Both the position numbers and the translations under genes were made by a program. This document shows, piece after piece, positions 47,435 to 56,874 of a stretch of 64,000 nt of DNA (within the stretch, counting starts at the first letter, position 1; the number at the start of each line of letters is the position of its first letter). The notes beneath the pieces are model-generated. The model saw only the letters and a list, made by a program, of their open reading frames with translations. It was not told the DNA's origin and searched no databases. The stretch is from Chthonobacter albigriseus (GTDB taxonomy: Bacteria; Pseudomonadota; Alphaproteobacteria; Rhizobiales; Pleomorphomonadaceae), in the NCBI RefSeq assembly GCF_013839445.1, contig NZ_JACDIT010000010.1, forward strand, positions 1-64,000, written 5' to 3'.

Positions 47435-48892
47435 ATGCTCGACATCAAATGGATCCGCGAGGAGCCCGAGGCTCTCGTCCGCGCGCTGATGCGCCGTGGG
47501 CAGGCCGAGGAGACGGCCCGCGCGACGGTCGACGACGTCATCGCCAGGGACGACGCGCGCCGCGCCCACCTGAAGGCGCTGCAGGACGCTCAGGAGCGCC
47601 GCAACGCCGCCTCCAAGGAGATCGGCAAGGCCAAGGCCGCCAAGGACGAGGCGCGGGCCGCGGAGCTGATGGCCGAGGTCGCGCATCTCAAGAGCTTCAT
47701 CCAGGACGGCGAGGCCAAGGAGCGCGACCTCGACTCGGCCTTGAACTACGCCCTGTCGGTCATCCCGAACGTCCCGCTCCACGAAGTGCCGGAGGGCCGC
47801 GACGAGAAGGACAACGTCCTCTACCGCACCCACGGCGAGCCCCGCCGGATCAACTGGGCGAAGGAGCACTTCGACCTTGGCGAAGGCCTTGGCCTGTTCG
47901 ACTTCGAGCGCGCCGCCAAGCTTGCCGGCGCCCGCTTCACGGTGGTCAAGGGCGCACTCGCTCGCATGGAGCGCGCTCTCGGACAGTTCATGCTCGACCT
48001 GCACACCACCGAGCACGGCTACACCGAAGTCCAGCCGCCGCTCATGGTGCGCGACGAGATCATGTACGGCACCGGCCAGTTGCCGAAGTTCGAGGCAGAT
48101 TTGTTTGGTGCGTCAGCACCGCTTTCAGAAGCCGATACCGTAGAAGCTGAGAAGCGCTTCATGGCGAGCCTCAAGGCCGATCCGCTGGCACACGACTACT
48201 TTATCAGAACCAGCGATGGCCGGGATTTGTACACTCCTGAAGGTACGCGACGTTTCAATGAATTCGCTGCTTCGATCAGCCGCCGCTGGCTCATACCGAC
48301 TGCTGAAGTGCCGCTGACCAATCTCGTCCGCGAGGAGATCCTGGACGAGAAGGACCTGCCGATCCGCATGACGGCGCTGACGCCCTGCTTCCGGTCGGAG
48401 GCCGGTTCGGCCGGCCGCGACACGCGTGGCATGCTGCGGCAGCACCAGTTCAACAAGGTCGAGCTCGTCTCGATCACCTCGGCCGAGACCTCGCGCGACG
48501 AGCACGAGCGCATGCTCACCTGCGCGGAGACGGTGCTGAAGCGGCTCGGTCTCAGCTACCGCGTCGTCACGCTCTGCACCGGCGACATGGGTTTCGGCAG
48601 CGCCAAGACCTACGACATCGAGGTCTGGCTTCCCGGCCAGAACACCTACCGCGAGATCTCGTCCTGCTCAGTGTGCGGCGACTTCCAGGGCCGCCGCATG
48701 AACGCGCGATACCGCCCGGCGGGCGAGGCCAAGGGCACGCGTTTCGTCCACACCCTCAACGGGTCGGGCGTGGCCGTCGGCCGCGCGCTGATCGCCGTGA
48801 TGGAGACCTATCAGAACGAAGACGGCTCGATCGGCGTTCCCGAGGTGCTGCAGCCCTATATGGGTGGGCTGAAGGCGATCGAGCGGGCCTGA
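47435..48892 (+). CDS. serS: Seryl-tRNA synthetase with an internal insertion
   Basis: A 485-residue class II synthetase that charges tRNA-Ser. The N-terminal coiled-coil arm (about residues 35-105), [13 protein letters not shown], the motif 2 loop with [15 protein letters not shown] and motif 3 [15 protein letters not shown] are intact. Common alphaproteobacterial SerS is about 425-430 residues. The extra 58 or so residues (about 225-282, bases 48107-48280) sit between [10 protein letters not shown] and [10 protein letters not shown], contiguous in other enzymes. The DNA there is AT-richer: 48101-48300 has 111 G or C in 200. The frame is kept. Confidence 0.92.
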   Translation: MLDIKWIREEPEALVRALMRRGQAEETARATVDDVIARDDARRAHLKALQDAQERRNAASKEIGKAKAAKDEARAAELMAEVAHLKSFIQDGEAKERDLDSALNYALSVIPNVPLHEVPEGRDEKDNVLYRTHGEPRRINWAKEHFDLGEGLGLFDFERAAKLAGARFTVVKGALARMERALGQFMLDLHTTEHGYTEVQPPLMVRDEIMYGTGQLPKFEADLFGASAPLSEADTVEAEKRFMASLKADPLAHDYFIRTSDGRDLYTPEGTRRFNEFAASISRRWLIPTAEVPLTNLVREEILDEKDLPIRMTALTPCFRSEAGSAGRDTRGMLRQHQFNKVELVSITSAETSRDEHERMLTCAETVLKRLGLSYRVVTLCTGDMGFGSAKTYDIEVWLPGQNTYREISSCSVCGDFQGRRMNARYRPAGEAKGTRFVHTLNGSGVAVGRALIAVMETYQNEDGSIGVPEVLQPYMGGLKAIERA

Positions 48893-48982
48893 CCGCCCGA
48901 TCGTCTCCGCTTGCCGCCGCCCCGAAAATCCAGGGCGCCCGGCTCGATTCCTGTTCCACGCTCTCATTCCAGCGGGTCCGGC

Positions 48983-49735
48983 ATGCGCATCCTGATCACC
49001 AACGACGACGGCATCAACGCTCCCGGCCTCGTGGCCCTGGAAAGCATCGCTCACGCCCTGACCGACGACGTCTGGGTGGTCGCGCCGGAGACCGACCAGT
49101 CCGGGCTCGCCCATTCGCTCACCTTGCACGACCCGCTGCGCGTCCGCGACATCGACGGCCGCCGCTTCGCCGTCCGCGGGACGCCGACCGATTGCGTCAT
49201 CATGGCGGTCAAGGAACTGATGCCGGAGCCGCCGGACCTCGTGCTCTCCGGCGTCAACGCCGGCGCGAACATGGCCGACGACGTCACCTATTCCGGAACC
49301 GTCGCCGCTGCGATCGAAGGCACGCTGCTCGGCATCCCGTCGATCGCGCTCAGCCAGGCCTATTCCTGGGCTGACGGCGGCGAGATCCCCTTCGGCACCG
49401 CCGAGGCCCTTGCGCCGGATCTGATCCGCAAGGTTGTCGCCGGCGGCATCCCCAAGGCGACGCTCGTCAACATCAACTTCCCCGACCGCGCGCCGGACCG
49501 CATCGCCGGCGTCGAGGTGACCCGCCAGGGCACCTCCACCCACGGTCTGAAGGCCGAGGCGCGCCTCGATAGCCGCCGCAAGCCCTACTACTGGCTGGCC
49601 TACGCCCGCGCGGACAACGCACTGGTTCCCGGCACCGACAACCACGCCATCGCCCAGGGCCGCGTATCCATAACGCCGCTGCGGCTGGACATGACGGACG
49701 ATTCGGGGCTCGCTCGTCTTTCCGCCCTGTTCTGA
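48983..49735 (+). CDS. surE: 5'/3'-nucleotidase SurE
   Basis: A 250-residue SurE phosphatase of nucleoside monophosphates. The metal site is at the N-terminus (MRILITNDDGINAPGL) with VVAPETDQSGLAHSLT and VLSGVNAGANMADDVTYSGT. SurE-Pcm-NlpD is a classic stationary-phase gene order, kept here. An in-frame upstream extension has no family similarity and was rejected. Confidence 0.95.
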   Translation: MRILITNDDGINAPGLVALESIAHALTDDVWVVAPETDQSGLAHSLTLHDPLRVRDIDGRRFAVRGTPTDCVIMAVKELMPEPPDLVLSGVNAGANMADDVTYSGTVAAAIEGTLLGIPSIALSQAYSWADGGEIPFGTAEALAPDLIRKVVAGGIPKATLVNINFPDRAPDRIAGVEVTRQGTSTHGLKAEARLDSRRKPYYWLAYARADNALVPGTDNHAIAQGRVSITPLRLDMTDDSGLARLSALF

Positions 49736-49749
49736 GAGACGACGTCGTG

Positions 49750-50400
49750 ATGAAGCCCGCAGACAGCGACCGCGCCGGTGCCGAGAAGCTGGCTCGACGC
49801 GTCGCGGAGCAGGGCGTCACGGACGAACGGATCCTGGCCGCCATCGCCGCCGTGCCGCGCCGGATCTTCCTGGCGGCCGCCTACCAAGCGAGCGCCTATG
49901 CCGACCGGGCGCTGCCGATCGAGTGCGGCCAGACGATCAGCCCGCCCTCCACGACGGCCATGCTCGTCGCGGCGCTGGATCTGAAACCGGAGCACAAGCT
50001 GCTGGAGATCGGCACCGGCTCCGGCTACCAGACGGTGCTGCTCGCCCGGCTCGCCGCCGCGGTCGTCACACTCGAACGCTTCCGCACGCTGACCGACCTC
50101 GCCGCCGACCGTTTCGCGCTGCTGAAGGTGCCCAACGTGCAGGCGTTCCACGCCGACGGCTTCGACGGCTACCCGCGCCATGCGCCCTACGACCGCATTC
50201 TCCTCGACGGGGCGGTCAGCCGAATCCCCCATCCGGTGCTCGACCAACTTGCCGATCGCGGGCTCCTGGTGGCGCCGGTCGGGACGGGGCCGGAGCAGAC
50301 GCTGGTGCGAGTCGTCCGCGACGGACGGCTGTTCCACCGCACGGAACTCGGACCGGTGCGATTCACGCCGCTGGTCGAAGGGCTCGCCGCCCGCCTCTAG
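49750..50400 (+). CDS. pcm: Protein-L-isoaspartate O-methyltransferase
   Basis: A 216-residue PCMT that methylates isoaspartyl residues so damaged proteins can be repaired. Marks: ALPIECGQTISPPSTTAMLV (substrate binding), LLEIGTGSGYQTVLLA (SAM motif I) and RILLDGAVSRIP. GTG at 49747 directly before the ATG could also start translation. It begins 14 bp after surE. Confidence 0.92.
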   Translation: MKPADSDRAGAEKLARRVAEQGVTDERILAAIAAVPRRIFLAAAYQASAYADRALPIECGQTISPPSTTAMLVAALDLKPEHKLLEIGTGSGYQTVLLARLAAAVVTLERFRTLTDLAADRFALLKVPNVQAFHADGFDGYPRHAPYDRILLDGAVSRIPHPVLDQLADRGLLVAPVGTGPEQTLVRVVRDGRLFHRTELGPVRFTPLVEGLAARL

Positions 50401-50544
50401 CCGTCACCGGGGCGTCCCGGACGCTGGTTTGGTGCTTGAAAAACGGCACTAACCGGCGCTTTCGATCGTCCGTCTTAAGTGTTTGTCAACGTTACCGCGC
50501 TTTAATCACCGCAGTTTCAGAGTGGTCACAGCGGGACTTCAGAC

Positions 50545-51990
50545 ATGCGTCACCCTGCCATTTTTTCAAAGAACCGATTGCTTGCCCAGGTTGCCGTCGT
50601 GGGACTTCTGTCCAGCGCGATGGCGGGCTGCAGTTCGGATGTGACCCGTTTCGGCAGCCTGTTCGAGGCGCCCGACAATCGCCAGCAGACGATGGCCCAG
50701 GTGCCGGTTCCCGCCGGAGACGTCACCGGATCGGTGCAGCCGACCATGGTTTCGACCGGCACCGGCTACGGCACCCCGGCCGTGACCTCCAACACGCTGC
50801 CGCCGGCACCCGGCGCCGTGGTGTCGAACGCCCCGTATGTGCGTCCGGCGGTGGGCGGCCAGCCCGGCTTCCAGCAGCCGACGTCGCTCGCCACGCTGCC
50901 TCCGTCGCCCGCCCAGGTCCAGCCGATGGCCCAGACGGCGGCGCGCGCGGCTGGCTGGAGTGCGGAAGGTGGTACGCCCGTCGTGATCCGCCCGGGCGAG
51001 ACGGTGCAAACCGTCGCGCGCCGCTTCGGGGTTCCGGAAACCGCCATCCTCCAGGCCAACGGCTTGACGGCCAACGCCGCCGTCCAGCCCGGCCAGCAGC
51101 TGATCATCCCGTCCTACAGCTACGGCGGAAGCAGTCAGGCCGTCGCGGCCAAGCCCGCTGCCCAGGCGCCTGCCCAGACCGCGATGGCCGCGGGACCGGG
51201 AGGCGTCTACGTGGTCAAGCCGGGTGACAGCCTCGGCAAGATCGCCAACGCCCACGGCATGCGTTCGCGCGAACTCGCCGCCGCCAACGGCATCGACCCC
51301 AACGCGCCGATCAAGATCGGCCAGAAGCTTTCCATCCCGGGTGCGGGCGCCGGCAACACGCGCGTCGCCTCGCTGCAGACCGGCACGATGACCGACGCCA
51401 ATCCCGCGGCGCCGGTCGCCAAGCCGCAGATGACGCTGCCGGCTCAGGCCGCCCAGCCGCTGGCACAACCGACGACTCAACCGGTCGCCCAGGCGCCCGT
51501 GCAGCAGCCGGTGGCGCAGCAGACCCAGGTCGCCTCGCTCGAGCCGACGCCGCCGGCCGCTGCCCAGCCGCAGGTCAACAAGCCGGTCGGCACCCAGGTC
51601 GCCGCCGCCGCCACCGGCACATTCCGCTGGCCGGTCCGCGGCCGGGTGATCTCCGGCTTCGGCACCAAGGCCAACGGCGAGCGCAACGACGGCCTCAACA
51701 TCGAGGTCCCCGAAGGCACGCCGATCAAGGCGGCCGAGGGTGGCACGGTGATCTACGCCGGCAACGAGCTGAAGGGCTACGGCAACCTCGTCCTGGTCAA
51801 GCATCCCAACGGCTTCGTCTCCGCCTACGCCCACGCCAGCGAGATCCTCGTCAAGCGCGGCGATGCGGTGATGCGCGGCCAGACGCTCGGCAAGGTCGGC
51901 GCCACCGGCAACGTCACCCGGCCGCAGCTCCACTTCGAGATCCGCAACGGCAACCGCCCAGTCGATCCAATCCCCCACCTGCAGGGGTGA
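50545..51990 (+). CDS. nlpD: NlpD-like LysM/M23 lipoprotein
   Basis: A 481-residue lipoprotein (lipobox SAMAGC, lipidated Cys at about residue 29). Two LysM domains (about 148-190 with PGETVQTVARRFGVPE; 224-270 with VKPGDSLGKIANAHGM) bind peptidoglycan. A Gln/Ala/Pro-rich linker leads to the C-terminal M23 domain (about 360-480). In that domain the first metal motif reads NDGLNIEVPEGTPI, lacking the usual His and Asp, while LHFEIRNG keeps its His. This matches NlpD/EnvC, which activate amidases rather than cut peptidoglycan themselves. Confidence 0.9.
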   Translation: MRHPAIFSKNRLLAQVAVVGLLSSAMAGCSSDVTRFGSLFEAPDNRQQTMAQVPVPAGDVTGSVQPTMVSTGTGYGTPAVTSNTLPPAPGAVVSNAPYVRPAVGGQPGFQQPTSLATLPPSPAQVQPMAQTAARAAGWSAEGGTPVVIRPGETVQTVARRFGVPETAILQANGLTANAAVQPGQQLIIPSYSYGGSSQAVAAKPAAQAPAQTAMAAGPGGVYVVKPGDSLGKIANAHGMRSRELAAANGIDPNAPIKIGQKLSIPGAGAGNTRVASLQTGTMTDANPAAPVAKPQMTLPAQAAQPLAQPTTQPVAQAPVQQPVAQQTQVASLEPTPPAAAQPQVNKPVGTQVAAAATGTFRWPVRGRVISGFGTKANGERNDGLNIEVPEGTPIKAAEGGTVIYAGNELKGYGNLVLVKHPNGFVSAYAHASEILVKRGDAVMRGQTLGKVGATGNVTRPQLHFEIRNGNRPVDPIPHLQG

Positions 51991-52031
51991 ACGGGGTCGC
52001 GGCTCCCACCCGCTATCACTGCCAGGATCGA

Positions 52032-52053
52032 CCCGTCCGCACCCGCGGACGGG
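52032..52053 (+). terminator. Strong hairpin after nlpD
   Basis: CCCGTCCGC pairs perfectly with GCGGACGGG across ACCC. No T run follows on either strand. It lies 42 bases after the nlpD stop in the convergent gap (51991-52208) and is the only likely transcription end seen there. Confidence 0.45.
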
Positions 52054-52208
52054 CCGATTGGCTTTGCGACTGTGCTGGTGGCGGCGATCGCCCGGTCGTC
52101 CCGGACTTCGGATCGTCTCGATGGGTGGCCCGTCGCGAAAGCTGCGCCCACGGGAGCAGGGGGCCGCAGCTCTCGGGGCGAGCGGAAACCACGGGGCCCG
52201 ACGGCAGG

Positions 52209-53087
52209 TCAGTCCAGCCGGACGCCGAGCCTTCCCGCGAGATCCTGGACGAACTGCCATGCCACGCGGCCTGACCGGCTGCCGCGCGTGGTCGCCCATT
52301 CCAGCGCTTCCGCGCGCAGGCGCTCCGGGTCCACGCTGATCCCGTGCCGCGCGACGTAGCCGTCGACCATCTGGAGATAGTCGTCCTGGCTGCACTTGTG
52401 GAAGCCGATCCACAAACCGAACCGATCCGACAGCGACACCTTCTCCTCCACCGCCTCGTGCGGATTGATGGCGGTGGAGCGCTCGTTCTCCATCATGTCC
52501 CGCGGCAGCAGATGCCGGCGGTTCGACGTGGCGTAGAAGATCACGTTGTCCGGACGCCCCTCGATGCCGCCCTCCAGAACCGCCTTCAGCGACTTGTAGG
52601 AGGTATCGTCGTGGTCGAAGGAGAGGTCGTCGCAGAAGAGGATGAAGCGGTAGGGCGCCGGCCGGACCAGCGCCATCAGCTCCGGCAGGGATTCGATATC
52701 CTCCCGGTGGATCTCGACGAGCTTCAGCGGCGTGAAGCCTTCTCCGGCGAGCGTCCTGTTCACTTCGGCATGCGCGGCCTTGACCAGCGACGACTTGCCC
52801 ATGCCGCGCGCGCCCCACAGCAGGGCGTTGTTGGCCGGCAGGCCGCGGGCGAAGCGCTCGGTGTTCTCCGCCAGGATGTCCCGGCTGCGGTCGATCCCGC
52901 GCAGGAGCGCCATCTCCACCCGGTTGACCCGGGCGACCGGCTGCAGCGATCGGCCGGCGGCGTGCCAGACGAAGGCGTCGGCGGCGTCGAAAGGCGGCGG
53001 CGAGGGGAGCGGCGGCGCGCTCCGCTCCAGGAGCGCGACGAGCTTCTCCAGGTGGGCGTTCAAGGTGGCGATCGGATCGGCGGTCAC
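52209..53087 (-). CDS. DUF815 family AAA ATPase
   Basis: A 292-residue protein of the DUF815 P-loop family. Walker A is GARGMGKSSLVKA (about residues 92-104) and Walker B is FILFCDDLSFD. YATSNRRHLLPRD and VSLSDRFGLWIGFHKCSQDD are hallmarks. The start is GTG. Cellular role unknown; some members sit near secYEG or yajC genes, as here. Confidence 0.88.
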   Translation of the reverse strand: MTADPIATLNAHLEKLVALLERSAPPLPSPPPFDAADAFVWHAAGRSLQPVARVNRVEMALLRGIDRSRDILAENTERFARGLPANNALLWGARGMGKSSLVKAAHAEVNRTLAGEGFTPLKLVEIHREDIESLPELMALVRPAPYRFILFCDDLSFDHDDTSYKSLKAVLEGGIEGRPDNVIFYATSNRRHLLPRDMMENERSTAINPHEAVEEKVSLSDRFGLWIGFHKCSQDDYLQMVDGYVARHGISVDPERLRAEALEWATTRGSRSGRVAWQFVQDLAGRLGVRLD

Positions 53088-53226
53088 GGGTGTGTCTCGC
53101 GTAAAGGACTGTCGGCCATGACTTATCCGACGCTCCCGCGCGAGGCAAACGAAGCCCGGTAAGCGCGGCGCGCAAGGCGCCTGCGCAAGGCAGCCCGCCG
53201 GCCGTTGCCGATGCCTAACACTCCGT

Positions 53227-53254
53227 TTGCAAAGCGTGGGGCTATCGCTATAGT
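53227..53254 (+). promoter_or_regulatory. Candidate promoter of yajC-secD-secF
   Basis: TTGCAA (53227-53232) and TATAGT (53249-53254) are 16 bases apart, a good housekeeping-sigma pair, about 115 bases before the yajC start. Confidence 0.55.
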
Positions 53255-53368
53255 CCGCGCGCTTTTGCCTATCGGGGGAACGGCGCGGCTCCGGTCGCCC
53301 CTTTCCCCGTTCATGGTCGCCCCCGACGCCGGCGCGCCCGCCGATACCCGCTTGAAGGAGCCCTCCGC

Positions 53369-53719
53369 ATGTTCGTGACCCCCGCCTTCGCGCAAGCTGC
53401 CGCCGGTGATCCGATGGGCACGACCGGCTTTCTGATCCAGTTCATGCCTTTCATCCTGATCTTCGTGATCATGTACTTCCTTCTCATCCGCCCCCAGCAG
53501 AAGCGGGCGGCCGAGCACAAGGAGATGCTGAAGAACCTGCGCCGCGGCGATACGGTGGTGATGACCGGCGGCCTGATCGGCAAGATCTCGAAGGTGGTGG
53601 ACGACAACGAGATGGTGCTGGAGGTCGGCGAGTCGACGGGCGGCACCAAGGTCCGCGTCGCGCGCGCCTTCGTCGCCGAACTGCGCACCAAGGGCGAACC
53701 GGTCAAGGACGGCGCCTGA
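53369..53719 (+). CDS. yajC: Preprotein translocase subunit YajC
   Basis: A 116-residue single-span protein. The helix is FLIQFMPFILIFVIMYFLLI, followed by RPQQKRAAEHKEML and the small folded domain NLRRGDTVVMTGGLIGKI. It associates with SecDF-YidC. First of the yajC-secD-secF group. Confidence 0.95.
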   Translation: MFVTPAFAQAAAGDPMGTTGFLIQFMPFILIFVIMYFLLIRPQQKRAAEHKEMLKNLRRGDTVVMTGGLIGKISKVVDDNEMVLEVGESTGGTKVRVARAFVAELRTKGEPVKDGA

Positions 53720-53799
53720 TCGCCGGCATGCGGATGCGGCGGCCGAGCGCCGGCCTGTCTCGCGGTCGATGCCCGGCTTGAAGAGGTTACAGAGTCCCG

Positions 53800-55416
53800 A
53801 TGCTATATTTTTCCCGCTGGAAAGTGACGGCCATCCTCGGCGTCATCGTGCTGAGCCTGCTGGTGCTGGTGCCGAACTTCCTCAGCGCCGAGCGCCTGAG
53901 GGACAGCTGGCCCGGCTGGCTACCCGGCCGGCAGATCGTGCTCGGCCTCGACCTGCAGGGCGGCGTCTACCTGCTCTATGAGGTCGACACCGCGGACTAC
54001 AAGGCCAAGCGTCTGAAGACTCTGGAAAACGACATCCGCAACGCCATGCGCCAGGATCCGCGCATCGGCTACACGGGCCTCGGCGTCACCGGAGAAACCG
54101 TCCAGCTCCGCATTCGCGATGCCGACCGGGTGGCCGACGCGGCGACCCGCCTGCAGGGGCTGGTCAATCCCCTGAACCAGGGTCTGATCGGCGGCACCGG
54201 CGTCACCGAGTTCCAGTTCGAGCAGCAGGCCGACGGTCTCCTGCGCATGACCTTCACCGATGCCGGATTGGGTCAGCGCCTGGCCACCGTGGTCGACCAG
54301 TCCATCGAGGTGATCCGCCGCCGCGTCGACGAACTCGGCACGACCGAGCCGTCGATCCAGCGCCAGGGCGCCGAGCGCATCCTGGTCGAGGCGCCCGGCG
54401 AGAAGGATCCGGCTCGCCTCAAGAACATCATCGGCCAGACCGCGCAGCTCACCTTCCACCTCGTCGACGTCAACGCCGACATCGCCGAGGCCCAGGCCGG
54501 CCGCATCGCGCCCGGCTCGCTGCTGCTTGAATCGCTCGACGACGCCAACCCGCGCCCCTACGTGGTGGAGGAGGCCCCGCTGCTCTCCGGGGAGGACCTC
54601 GTCGACGCCCAGGCCTCGTTTGCCTCGCAGACCAACGAACCGGTCGTCTCCTTCCGCCTCTCCACCGGCGGATCGCGCAAGTTCGCCTCGGTGACGACCG
54701 AGAACGTCGGCCGTCCCTTCGCGATCGTGCTCGACAACAAGATCATCTCCGCCCCGGTCATCCGCGAGCCGATCACCGGCGGCCAGGGCCAGATCTCCGG
54801 CAGCTTCTCCGTCCAGAGCGCCAACGATCTCGCCGTGCTGCTTCGCGCCGGCGCGCTTCCGGCGCGCCTGTCGGTTATCGAAGAGCGCACCGTCGGCCCC
54901 GGTCTCGGCGCCGACTCGATCGCCGCGGGTGAGCGTGCCTCTGTCATCGGCGCAATCGCCGTCGCTCTGTTCATGTTCGCGGTCTATGGCCTGTTCGGCC
55001 TCTTCGCCAACATCGCCCTCATCGTCAACATCGTGATGATCTTCGCTGTGCTGACGCTGCTGCAGGCGACGCTGACGCTTCCGGGCATCGCCGGCATCGT
55101 GCTCACCCTCGGCATGGCCGTGGACAGCAACGTGCTGATCTACGAACGCATCCGCGAGGAACAGCGGCTCGGCCGCTCGCCGATCAATGCCATCGACGCC
55201 GGCTTCCAGCGTGCCTTCGGCACCATCCTGGACGCCAACATCACGACGCTGATCGCCGCCGGCGTGCTCTTCCAGCTCGGCTCCGGCCCGGTGAAGGGCT
55301 TCGCCGTCACGCTGACGGTCGGCATCATCACCACCATGTTCACCGCCATCACCTTCACCCGGCTGCTGATCGCATACTGGGTCCGCCGCCGTCGCCCGAC
55401 GGTCGTGCCGATCTGA
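53800..55416 (+). CDS. secD: Protein translocase subunit SecD
   Basis: A 538-residue SecD. The first helix is near residues 8-27, then DLQGGVYLLYEVD starts the large periplasmic P1 domain. The six-helix RND-type membrane part begins near residue 385 and has GMAVDSNVLIYERIREE in helix 4. SecDF uses the proton gradient to pull exported proteins across the membrane. Confidence 0.96.
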   Translation: MLYFSRWKVTAILGVIVLSLLVLVPNFLSAERLRDSWPGWLPGRQIVLGLDLQGGVYLLYEVDTADYKAKRLKTLENDIRNAMRQDPRIGYTGLGVTGETVQLRIRDADRVADAATRLQGLVNPLNQGLIGGTGVTEFQFEQQADGLLRMTFTDAGLGQRLATVVDQSIEVIRRRVDELGTTEPSIQRQGAERILVEAPGEKDPARLKNIIGQTAQLTFHLVDVNADIAEAQAGRIAPGSLLLESLDDANPRPYVVEEAPLLSGEDLVDAQASFASQTNEPVVSFRLSTGGSRKFASVTTENVGRPFAIVLDNKIISAPVIREPITGGQGQISGSFSVQSANDLAVLLRAGALPARLSVIEERTVGPGLGADSIAAGERASVIGAIAVALFMFAVYGLFGLFANIALIVNIVMIFAVLTLLQATLTLPGIAGIVLTLGMAVDSNVLIYERIREEQRLGRSPINAIDAGFQRAFGTILDANITTLIAAGVLFQLGSGPVKGFAVTLTVGIITTMFTAITFTRLLIAYWVRRRRPTVVPI

Positions 55417-55444
55417 CGCTCCGGCCGGACGAGAGGACACCCCC

Positions 55445-56395
55445 ATGCGGCTCCTGCGCCTGTTCCCCGACGACACCCGCATCCCGTTCATGCGGTGGCG
55501 GAAGTATTCCTTCCCGTTCTCGGGCATCCTGTCCGTGCTCTGCTTCGTGGCCTACCTGGCCTTCGGCATGAACACCGGCATCGATTTCCAGGGCGGCACC
55601 CTGATGGAGATCGCCACCAAGAGCGGCCCGGCCAACCTGTCGGAGATCCGCGAGAAGCTGAACAACCTCGGCCTCGGCGAAGTCCAGGTCCAGGAGTTCG
55701 GCGAGGCGGACACCGTCCTGATCCGCATCGTGCGCCAGGAAGGCGGCGACGAGGCCCAGCAGGCCGTCGTCGGCAAGGTCCAGGCGGCTCTCGGCACCGA
55801 CATCGACTACCGCCGCGTCGAGGTGGTCGGCCCGCGCGTGTCCGGCGAACTCGCCCAGAACGGCATCGTGGGCGTGCTGCTCGCGCTCGGCGCCATAATG
55901 GTCTACGTCTGGTTCCGCTTCGAATGGCAGTACTCCGTCGGCGCGGTCATCGCCACGCTGCACGACATCGTGCTGACGATCGGCCTGTTCGCCGTGCTGC
56001 AGCTGGAGTTCAATCTCTCCACCATCGCAGCCATCCTGACCATCATCGGCTATTCGCTGAACGATACCGTGGTGGTCTACGACCGCATCCGCGAGATGCG
56101 GCGCAAGTACAAGCGCATGCACCTCGTCACCATGCTCGACCTGGCGATCAACCAGACGCTGTCGCGCACCACGCTGACCGCCGCCACGACCTTGATTGCG
56201 CTCCTGTCGCTCTACATCTTCGGCGGCGAGGTCATCCGCTCCTTCACCTTCGCCATGTTGTTCGGCGTCGTGGTCGGCACCTACTCGTCGATCTTCATCG
56301 CCGCTCCGGTTCTGATCTTCCTCGACCCGCAGCTGGCCGGCGACAAGTCGGCCGCACCCGAGGGCGAGGAACCGGCGGCCGCCAAGACCGCTTGA
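55445..56395 (+). CDS. secF: Protein translocase subunit SecF
   Basis: A 316-residue SecF, partner of SecD. NTGIDFQGGTLMEI starts the periplasmic part; GYSLNDTVVVYDRIREMRRK is the conserved cytoplasmic motif; LSRTTLTAATTLIALL follows. The tail is Glu/Ala-rich. It lies 28 bp after secD. Confidence 0.96.
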   Translation: MRLLRLFPDDTRIPFMRWRKYSFPFSGILSVLCFVAYLAFGMNTGIDFQGGTLMEIATKSGPANLSEIREKLNNLGLGEVQVQEFGEADTVLIRIVRQEGGDEAQQAVVGKVQAALGTDIDYRRVEVVGPRVSGELAQNGIVGVLLALGAIMVYVWFRFEWQYSVGAVIATLHDIVLTIGLFAVLQLEFNLSTIAAILTIIGYSLNDTVVVYDRIREMRRKYKRMHLVTMLDLAINQTLSRTTLTAATTLIALLSLYIFGGEVIRSFTFAMLFGVVVGTYSSIFIAAPVLIFLDPQLAGDKSAAPEGEEPAAAKTA

Positions 56396-56456
56396 GGAGG
56401 GGAGGGCGGTTCGACCGGTCCGCCCCGCTTCCGGTCCGAGGTTCGAGAGGATTGCC

Positions 56457-56870
56457 ATGTCCAAGCTGTTCGAGCCCCGCGGAACCCACGGCATCGTCAT
56501 GCGGGAGCAGCACTTCCCCGGGCGGGCGCCGGTCAGCGCCTATGGCAACGGCGGCTTCCGCTTCGCCGAGATGAGCCACCGCGGCTCGATTCTCTGCCTG
56601 CCGTCCGGCATCCATGGCTGGCCTGCCGAAACACCGGCGGACATTTCGGTGGACTCGCTGGCCAAGGCGCTGGCCGAGGCCGGCGACTTCGAAGTGCTGC
56701 TGATCGGCTCCGGCACCGACCTCGTGCCGATGCCGGAGGCGCTGCGCTACGCGCTGCGCGAACGCGGCATCCGCGGCGACGTGATGTCGACCGGCTCGGC
56801 CGTGCGCACCTACAACATCATGCTCGGCGAGAACCGCGCGGTCGCCGCCGCGCTGCTGGCCGTCGGCTGA
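56457..56870 (+). CDS. Mth938-like (NDUFAF3-type) protein
   Basis: A 137-residue protein of the Mth938/DUF498 family, which includes the mitochondrial complex I assembly factor NDUFAF3. YGNGGFRFAEMSHRGSILCL, VLLIGSGTDLVPMPEALRYA and GIRGDVMSTGSAVRTYNIML are typical. Its first 70 or so codons after MREQHFPGRAP are copied nearly exactly at bases 5-190. It ends four bases before an NDUFAF6-like gene. Confidence 0.88.
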   Translation: MSKLFEPRGTHGIVMREQHFPGRAPVSAYGNGGFRFAEMSHRGSILCLPSGIHGWPAETPADISVDSLAKALAEAGDFEVLLIGSGTDLVPMPEALRYALRERGIRGDVMSTGSAVRTYNIMLGENRAVAAALLAVG

Positions 56871-56874
56871 CGCC

